Of a DNA stretch of 64,000 bases, positions 58,566-64,000 are shown piece by piece. Positions within the stretch are counted from its first letter, which is position 1; the number at the start of each line of letters is the position of its first letter. The notes under the pieces are model-generated. The model saw only the letters and a program-made list of their open reading frames with translations. It searched no databases and had not been told where the DNA came from. The position numbers and the translations under genes were made by a program. The DNA comes from Streptomyces tuirus (GTDB taxonomy: Bacteria > Actinomycetota > Actinomycetes > Streptomycetales > Streptomycetaceae): contig JAGTPG010000002.1 in NCBI GenBank assembly GCA_018195615.1, positions 2,732,501 through 2,796,500 of the forward strand, given 5' to 3'.

Positions 58566-61367
58566 ATGGCGGAGGACAAACCGGGGGACGGGCAGGGCAG
58601 TGTCGGCCGATACCGTCTGCGCCGTCGTCTCGGTAGCGGCGGCATGGGCAGTGTCTGGCTCGCGGACGACGAGGCGCTGGGTCGGCAGGCCGCACTCAAG
58701 GCGATCGAAGTGCCGCAGGGGGTCGGTGAGGAGGAGCGGGCCGAGCGGATCGCCCGGGCCCGTGTCGAGGCCGAGCACGCCGCGCGGCTGAGCCACCATC
58801 CGCACGTGGCCAGCGTCCTGGACGTCATCGAGCACGACGGTCTGCCGTGGATCGTCATGGAGTACGTCACCGGAGCTGCCGACCTGGAGTCGGTGGTCCG
58901 GGAACTCGGCCCCCTGCCGGACCAAGAGGTTGCCAGGATCGGCGCCGCTGTGCTCAAGGCCCTGACCGCCGGGCACCGGATCGACATCCTGCACCGGGAC
59001 GTCAAACCGGCCAACATCCTGCTCGCGCCGGACGAGTCGGGCAGCCCGCGCGGCCGGATCACCCTCACCGACTACGGCATCTCGCTGCGCCCCAGTGCCG
59101 GTCTGCCGCGCCTCACTCAGGGCATCATCGGCACCCCGGGCTTTCTCGCTCCGGAGCGCGTGCGCGGCGCGGAGCCTTCGGCGGCTTCGGACCTGTTCTC
59201 GCTCGGGGTCACCCTCTATTTCGCCGCGACGGGCCGTCGTCCGTTCGACGCGGCCGATCCGGCCGCCGCCTTCGCCGCGCCCGTGTTCCAGGAACCGGAG
59301 CCGCCGACCACGGCCGGACCGGCGCTCGCCGCCGTCATCATGGGCCTGCTCGAGAAGGATCCGCTCCGGCGGCTCGCCGCGTCGCGGGCCGAGCCGGTTC
59401 TCACGGCTGTGGCCGCGGGCCAGGCGCCGGCGGTGGTGGGCCTCGACCCGTCCGGTGACACCGTAAGGCTCAACGGTCTCGCTCTGCCGGAACGGCCCCA
59501 GTACCAGCCGGGGGGCGGCAGGGTCCCTACGCTTCTGGACGTCCAGGGGCGCCGCCAGCGACGGCGTCCGCTGGTGCTGTCCCTGGCCGCCGTGGTCAGT
59601 GCCGGTGTCATCACGGCCGCGGCGATCCTGTTGCCGGGCATCGGCGGCGACGGGAACGGCGGGGACAGCGGTACCGGCAGCGCCGAGGACATCGGCTCCG
59701 GCAGTTCCGCTTCCGGGCCGGGGCGCGCGGTCGACATCGGCACCGTGGCGGACTCCACGGGACCGGCCGCGGAGGTGCCCGGAGCGCGCAAGGGCGGCAC
59801 GGTGCAGGTGCTGGAGCCCCAGCCGATCGCGCATCTCGACCCGGGGCGGTCTTTCACCTACGCGGAGCAGACCACTCAGACGCTCATCAGCCGCACGCTG
59901 ACCACCTACAGAACTCAGGGAGAGTCCGGCCGGCTGACCCTGGTCGGCGACCTCGCCACCGACGCCGGCAAGGTGTCGGACGGCGGCAGGACCTGGACGT
60001 ACACCCTGAAGGAGGGCGTGAAGTTCGAGGACGGGTCCGCGATCACCTCGAAGGACGTCCGGCACGGCATCGAGCGGCGGTACGCCCTTACCAGCGACAG
60101 CGGGTCCGCTTACCTGCAGACCTGGCTCTCCGGCAGCGGCTACCACAACGTCCTGCCCGACGGCCCCTACAAAGGCAAGCACCTTCCGGACAGCGTCCTG
60201 GAGACCCCCGACGACCGAACCATCGTCTTCCATTTCGACCGCCCACGCGGTGAGCTCCCTTTCGTCCTCGCCCTTCCGACGTCGGCGCCCGTACCCGCGG
60301 ACAAGGACACCAAGAAGGCGTACGACAAGGCTCCGGTCGCCTCCGGACCGTACAAGGTCAAGGATTACCGGCCGGGCAAGAGCCTCGAACTCGTGCGGAA
60401 CGAGGCGTGGGATCCCAGGACTGACGCCGTTCGCCACCAGTACGTGGACGGTTTCCAGGTGCGGTACGGCGAGGACCCGAAGAAGATCACCAGCCGGCTG
60501 CTCGCCGACGGCACCGACCGTAGGAGCATGACCTGGTCCAACAGCATCTCCGCGGACCAGGCACCCGATGTACTCAAGGACAAGGAGGCGATGGACCGTT
60601 CGCTCAACCAGACCCAGCCGGGCCTCTTCGCCGCCACCATCAACACGGACCGGATCACGGACAAGCGGGTCCGCGAAGCCATAGCCCGCGCCTTCCCTTC
60701 CGGCCGCTATCTCCAGGCGTACGGCGGCGAGACCCAGGGGGAGGTCACCGGCTCGCTGTTCAGCCCACCCATTCAGGGCTACCAGAACTCCGATCCGTTC
60801 AGGAAGAAGACCCATCCCGCGGGTGAACCGGAAAAGGCCCGCGCCCTGCTGAAAGAGGCCGGCGCGCTGGGCAAGGAGATCGCCTACGCCTACAGCGACC
60901 TCGACATGAACAAGGCGGGGGCACCAGCGGTGAAAACGGCCCTGGAGAAGGCAGGGTTCAAGGTGACCCTGCACGAGATCGAATCCGACTCGTACTACTC
61001 GACCATTGGCGAGCTGGACAACGAGTTCGACCTCTATGTCACCGGCTGGAGCTCCGAGTGGCCCTCCGGGTCCCAGACCGTGCCGCAGCTGTTCCACAGT
61101 TCATCGGTGTTCGCGGGCGGTGTGAACTACTCGCATCTGGAGTCCGTCGAGGTGGACGACCGGATCGCAGAGGCGGAGAAGGCACCCGGACTGGTCGAGT
61201 CCACGGACGCCTGGGCCAAGTTGGGACGGCAGATCCTCACCGAGCAGATTCCGCAGGTGCCCATCCTCTGCCCCCGGCTGTTCACGCTCTGGGGTTCGGA
61301 CGTGGCCGGGGTCAAGTACCACGCCGTGCACGGCAACGTCGACCCCACGGGCGTCTATCTCAAGTAG
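58566..61367 (+). CDS. Receptor-like Ser/Thr kinase fused to extracellular SBP_bac_5 peptide-binding domain
   Basis: This is about 933 residues and intact. Residues ~15-275 are a Hanks-type kinase: LGSGGMGSVWLAD, lysine in AALKAIEV, catalytic LHRDVKPANILL, and DYG instead of DFG (TLTDYGISL). One membrane helix follows near residue 330-355 (LSLAAVVSAGVITAAAILL). The outside part is a complete oligopeptide-binding protein domain (SBP_bac_5 type: TWTYTLKEGVKFEDGS, ITSKDVRHGIERRYAL, SGPYKVKDY, LYVTGWSSEWPSGSQ). It therefore looks like a sensor of peptides or similar ligands that signals by phosphorylation. ATG at 58566 is preferred; GTG at 58548 is also in frame. Confidence 0.88.
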   Translation: MAEDKPGDGQGSVGRYRLRRRLGSGGMGSVWLADDEALGRQAALKAIEVPQGVGEEERAERIARARVEAEHAARLSHHPHVASVLDVIEHDGLPWIVMEYVTGAADLESVVRELGPLPDQEVARIGAAVLKALTAGHRIDILHRDVKPANILLAPDESGSPRGRITLTDYGISLRPSAGLPRLTQGIIGTPGFLAPERVRGAEPSAASDLFSLGVTLYFAATGRRPFDAADPAAAFAAPVFQEPEPPTTAGPALAAVIMGLLEKDPLRRLAASRAEPVLTAVAAGQAPAVVGLDPSGDTVRLNGLALPERPQYQPGGGRVPTLLDVQGRRQRRRPLVLSLAAVVSAGVITAAAILLPGIGGDGNGGDSGTGSAEDIGSGSSASGPGRAVDIGTVADSTGPAAEVPGARKGGTVQVLEPQPIAHLDPGRSFTYAEQTTQTLISRTLTTYRTQGESGRLTLVGDLATDAGKVSDGGRTWTYTLKEGVKFEDGSAITSKDVRHGIERRYALTSDSGSAYLQTWLSGSGYHNVLPDGPYKGKHLPDSVLETPDDRTIVFHFDRPRGELPFVLALPTSAPVPADKDTKKAYDKAPVASGPYKVKDYRPGKSLELVRNEAWDPRTDAVRHQYVDGFQVRYGEDPKKITSRLLADGTDRRSMTWSNSISADQAPDVLKDKEAMDRSLNQTQPGLFAATINTDRITDKRVREAIARAFPSGRYLQAYGGETQGEVTGSLFSPPIQGYQNSDPFRKKTHPAGEPEKARALLKEAGALGKEIAYAYSDLDMNKAGAPAVKTALEKAGFKVTLHEIESDSYYSTIGELDNEFDLYVTGWSSEWPSGSQTVPQLFHSSSVFAGGVNYSHLESVEVDDRIAEAEKAPGLVESTDAWAKLGRQILTEQIPQVPILCPRLFTLWGSDVAGVKYHAVHGNVDPTGVYLK

Positions 61368-61796
61368 CCTCCGTCCCTGGCGGGAGGCCCTTTCCGAGGC
61401 AAGCATGCCGGGCGGCCACTCCCATGGCTACTTTGACGGCTGCGCAAACGCGGATGTGCCGAGAGTCAGAGGCACGCCCTGTCCCCGCCCAGGCAGCGGA
61501 CCACGTGTCATGTGCTGGATGTTGACGACTGTGTTCCACGTCCGGGGATTACCTGTGCCTTCGAGAGCCCGAAGTGAGAGCGCATTGTTCCGGCTGCTCC
61601 GAGACCCAGGGGGGCTGCCTCTCGGGTTGCTCCGGGCTCGCCCCGCTTGGCGGCCCCGAACCGGGAGAGCCCAAAGGAACGTTGGGTTGTGTACCGAAGC
61701 AGTCCGAACGGCGACCGGTCACCGTCGTCCACTGCTCTGCCGATGTTGCGGGCGGGGAGCGTGCCGTAGTCGCCGTACGGAGCGGGGTCTGATCAA
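61368..61796. other. Non-coding stretch downstream of the kinase
   Basis: No recognisable gene. One short Cys-rich frame (61574-61792) is listed separately. Otherwise it is a spacer that would represent DNA originally downstream of the RNase P RNA gene if the attachment-scar reading is right. Confidence 0.4.
61574..61792 (+). CDS. Possible small Cys-rich protein
   Basis: This is a possible 72-residue product beginning MRAHCSGCSETQGGC, with six cysteines (CxxC, CxxxC patterns) in its first half and a hydrophobic end. The start would be GTG at 61574; no strong ribosome site is visible. No family was recognised. The cysteine spacing could suggest metal binding, but a chance frame in high-GC DNA is at least as likely. 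Confidence 0.2.
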   Translation: MRAHCSGCSETQGGCLSGCSGLAPLGGPEPGEPKGTLGCVPKQSERRPVTVVHCSADVAGGERAVVAVRSGV

Positions 61797-61846
61797 GCCC
61801 TCCGGTCCGAAAGGAGGGCCTCCTGGCCGGTACATTCCCTGGCCAG
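61797..61846 (-). terminator. Two hairpins, possible rnpB terminator region
   Basis: GCCCTCC (61797-61803) pairs with GGAGGGC (61813-61819), and CTGGCC (61823-61828) with GGCCAG (61841-61846). On the minus strand they follow the putative RNase P RNA 3' end by about 10-60 bases, where its terminator should be. There is no strong U-run, as is usual in Streptomyces. Confidence 0.45.
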
Positions 61847-61856
61847 CGGGCTAGGG

Positions 61857-61891
61857 CGGCAGACGAGTCGGGCTGTACGCCGGGTTCTGTC
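61857..61891 (-). other. Probable 3' end of RNase P RNA gene, attachment-site scar
   Basis: On the minus strand this reads ACAGAACCCGGCGTACAG followed by CCCGACTCGTCTG, matching from memory the universally conserved 3' end of bacterial class A RNase P RNA (ACAGAACCCGGC and the P1 helix strand) in actinobacterial form. The body of the gene would have to extend to the right, but there the sequence is a tyrosine-integrase remnant. So only about 35 bases of rnpB are present. This is what integration into the 3' end of an RNA gene leaves at one junction. The identification should be confirmed by covariance search. Confidence 0.6.
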
Positions 61892-61973
61892 GCCCGGTAG
61901 CGATCATGCCCTGACCTGCACGTTTACGAGCATCCGACGACTGGTTCAGCCCTCTGGGACTTCTCAGGGACTT

Positions 61974-62398
61974 TCAGCCTAGGTCCGTGAACCAGGCCTC
62001 GATGGCGGACAGTCCCCGGGCGTCGGCCTGCGGCATGAAGTGGGTGTACGTCCGGAGCGGGAGCGCCGGATCGGAGTGCCCCAGCCACTTCGCGAGCGAG
62101 ACGATCGACTCACCGGCTTCGAGCATCACCGAGGCATACGTGTGACGCAAGACGTGGAAGCCGTGCTCGCGGCTCGGCTCCCATACGCGCTACGGCTTCT
62201 CGCCCGGCTGATGCTCGGGCAGCGGCGGGATGACTCCCACTTCGGCGAGCGCGAGCTTCCATACCTTGGTGTCCCAGGCGGTTGATCGCGCCGCGCCGCC
62301 CGGTGTAAATGAGCAGCGGGGCGGTCACCTTGCGCCGGTCCTCACGTACGATCGGGCTCCTCGAGGTCCAGCCACGGTGTCGACGACGGTTGAAAAGT
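61974..62398 (-). pseudogene. Tyrosine integrase C-terminal remnant
   Basis: The last ~110 codons are clear: HGFHVLRHTYASVMLEAG, LAKWLGHSDPALPLRTYTHF and a terminal LSAIEAWFTDLG, giving the family R-H-x-x-R/H-Y catalytic signature (LRHTYAS, LGHS, TYTHF). Just before lies VWKLALAEVGVIPPLPEHQP, then GEKP and an in-frame TAG where Trp is expected. Further upstream, VTAPLLIYTGRRGAINR is joined by a frame change near 62280. The N-terminal catalytic and core-binding parts are absent, because the ISL3 left end starts at 62399. It is non-functional. It is next to the rnpB-like end, so it probably integrated the lost element there. Confidence 0.8.
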
Positions 62399-64000
62399 GG
62401 CTCTGCCAAGATTTCCGTGAAACCGATCATGCTCCCGTGCGCCGGTGACGCTCCGTCACCTTCGGCGTGACAATCGCCGAGTGTGAGGAGCTGCTGAAGA
62501 CGGTGTTACCGCACCTGGGCGGGGTGCTGGTGGAGCAAGTGAGCCCCGAGACTGGGGTGTTACGCATCGTGGCCAGAACCTCGGAGGCAGTGCCTGTGCC
62601 GTGTCCGGGCTGCGGGACACTCTCGGCACGCCGGCACGGCGGATACCGGCGCCGTCTCGCGGACGGTGCGGTCGGCGGGCGGCAGGTCTGCATCGAGCTC
62701 ACCATCCGCCGTCTGTTCTGCGACGCGCCGGAATGTGTACGGGTGACCTTCGCCGAGCAGGTGGAGGGGTTGACCGTGCGCTACGGGCGCCGGACACTGC
62801 AGCTTGGAAGGTTGCTGTGCGCGATCGCGGTCGCCCTGGCCGGACGGGCCGGCGAACGCCTAGTGGCCCGGCTGGCGGCGCTGGTCAGCCGGACGACCCT
62901 GCTTGCTCTGATCATGGCCCTACCCGGCCCACCCGCCGCAACGCCGCGAGTGCTCGGGTGGACGAGTTCGCCCTGCGCAAGGGCCACCACAACTACGGCA
63001 CCGCGCTGGTCGACTGCGAGACCTGTGCCCCGGTTGACCTGTTGCCCGAGCGGGAAGCGGCCACCTTCGCGGCCTGGCTCACCGAGCACCCAGGCGTGGA
63101 GATCATTTGCCGCGACCGCGGTGGCACCTATGCCGACGGCGCCCGCGCCGGAGCCCCCGGCGCCGTGCAAATTGCTGATCTCTGGCACATCTGGCACAAC
63201 CTTGCCGAGGCCGTGAAACGCCTGGTCAGCCAGCACAGCGCGTGTCTGCGGGATCCGGCTCCGATCCCGGGCGAGGCTCCCGGGGTCCTGCACCCGCCTG
63301 TCTCAAAGGCGGGCCGGTTGGCTGGCCGCGTCGAGCAGCACCACACGGCCGTGCACGACCTCCTTGACCAGGGCCTGGGTATCCGGGCCGTCGCCCGCCG
63401 CCTCAACTTGGCCGTGAACACCGTCCGACGCTATGCCCGGGCCGACACCTGGCAGGAACTCGCCACCGGCCGCTGGCAGAACCTCCCCAGCACCCTGGAC
63501 CCCTACACGCCTTACCTGCACCAACGCTGGCGCGAAGGCCATACCGTCGCGGTGAAGCTGCACGCCGAACTCTGCGAACGCGGCTTCACTGGCTCCTACT
63601 CCATCGTGCGCGACTACCTCCAACGCTTCTGCCGCACCCCCAACGGCACACCCCCGCCACGGCCGCCGGGCGTGCGGAAGGTGACCGGTTGGATCACCCG
63701 CAACCCCGACCGCGTGAGCGACGATGAACGGCAGAAACTCAAGGCGATCCTGGCCCGTTGCCCCGAGCTGGAAGCCGCGACCGGGCACGTCCGGTCCTTC
63801 GCCGCGATGATGGCCACCCGCAGCGCGGACCGGCTGACGGAGTGGATCGCCGCCGCTCGCGCGGACGAGCGCCACGGTCTGCGTGCCTTCGCTGACGGAC
63901 TCATGGCCGATCTCGACGCGGTCGCCATCGGGTTCAGTACGGAGTGGAGCTCGGGCTGTGTCGAGGGCAGAGTGACGGACATCAAGCTGCTGAAGCGGCA
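62399..64000 (+). mobile_element. ISL3-family insertion sequence, right end outside the window
   Basis: The left terminal repeat probably begins at 62399 (GGCTCTGCCAAGATTTCC), resembling ISL3-type ends that start GGCTCT. The 8 bases before it (TGAAAAGT, 62391-62398) would be the target duplication. The transposase gene begins at 62467. A 7-base-stem hairpin (GGTGACG/CGTCACC, 62444-62460) sits just before the gene and could limit read-through transcription. The element interrupts the integrase remnant. The right end is not in view. Confidence 0.7.
62467..64000 (+). CDS. ISL3-family transposase, partial at window end (one frameshift)
   Basis: This is a DDE transposase of the ISL3 family. The N-terminal zinc-binding region is CPGCGTLSARRHGGYRRRL followed by RRLFCDAPEC. 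Catalytic residues can be seen as D in GVDEFALRKG, D in ICRDRGGTYADGA and E in SSGCVEGRVTDIKLLKR near the window end. A helix-turn-helix element VARRLNLAVNTVRRYAR is inserted, as in long ISL3 transposases. The frame breaks near 62956 (GGGG read as GGG): VLG is followed by VDEFAL after repair. GTG at 62467 is the likely start. The 3' end is cut by the window. Confidence 0.85.

Noticed and set aside
61855..62270. A complete RNase P RNA gene
   Set aside because: Only the 3' terminal ~35 bases match; the sequence to the right codes integrase residues (LRHTYAS, LGHS), so a full rnpB is not present.
1..64000. CRISPR arrays and tRNA genes
   Set aside because: No regularly spaced direct repeats or tRNA cloverleaf sequences were found on reading the window; the repeats present are coding linkers or short tandem units.

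Overview
The window is Streptomyces-type actinobacterial DNA. It has very high G+C, GTG starts, four-base stop/start overlaps, a WhiJ-like regulator/DUF397/ATPase triad, a Streptomyces-style mce operon, and DUF6177 and ISL3 relics. A feature that governs the whole annotation is a recurring single-base deletion in short G or C runs. About 25 were placed by eye and no insertion was needed. Many genes therefore appear broken although both halves are well conserved. These genes are given their full reconstructed span with the break position noted. The pattern looks more like uncorrected sequence error than gene decay.

Layout. (1) 0.2-5.5 kb holds housekeeping or accessory genes: a Gfo/Idh/MocA oxidoreductase, a PhoD alkaline phosphatase, an SDR, an NTF2-like protein, a DoxX protein and a MazG-like protein. 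(2) 5.6-17.7 kb is a compact biosynthetic cluster: an MFS exporter, an acyl/AMP ligase with a long Pro-Ala-Thr linker, and a hybrid megasynthase ordered ACP-KS-AT-ACP-luciferase-like monooxygenase-C-A-T-C with no thioesterase. (3) 17.75-28.7 kb, minus strand, is a complete mce lipid-import operon (ATPase, two YrbE permeases, MceA-F, two Mce-associated proteins). Upstream on the same strand lie a sigma factor with a membrane anchor and Pro-rich tail, and a lytic transglycosylase.

(4) 31.2-57.7 kb is a defence island. In transcription order on the minus strand it runs: Ser/Thr kinase, SNF2 helicase (DrmD-like), Eco57I-class adenine methylase (DrmMI-like), a divergent WhiJ-type regulatory cassette, DUF262 protein, AAA ATPase, an unknown protein, a giant (about 2,260 aa) DEAD helicase-DUF1998-Vsr-like nuclease fusion, and a RelE-like/UvrD helicase fusion. 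Facing the kinase on the plus strand is a GmrSD-type DUF262-HNH nuclease. DrmD and DrmMI are the class 1 DISARM accessory genes, but separate drmA, drmB and drmC are not seen. The giant helicase, which resembles a DrmA-DrmB fusion or Druantia DruE, takes their place. This is the best candidate for an undescribed composite system.

(5) 57.8-64 kb is the scarred right edge: a DUF6177 remnant, a kinase fused to an extracellular peptide-binding domain, what looks like the last ~35 bases of an RNase P RNA gene (an attachment-site scar), the C-terminal stub of a tyrosine integrase, and an ISL3-family insertion sequence that cuts the integrase and runs off the window.
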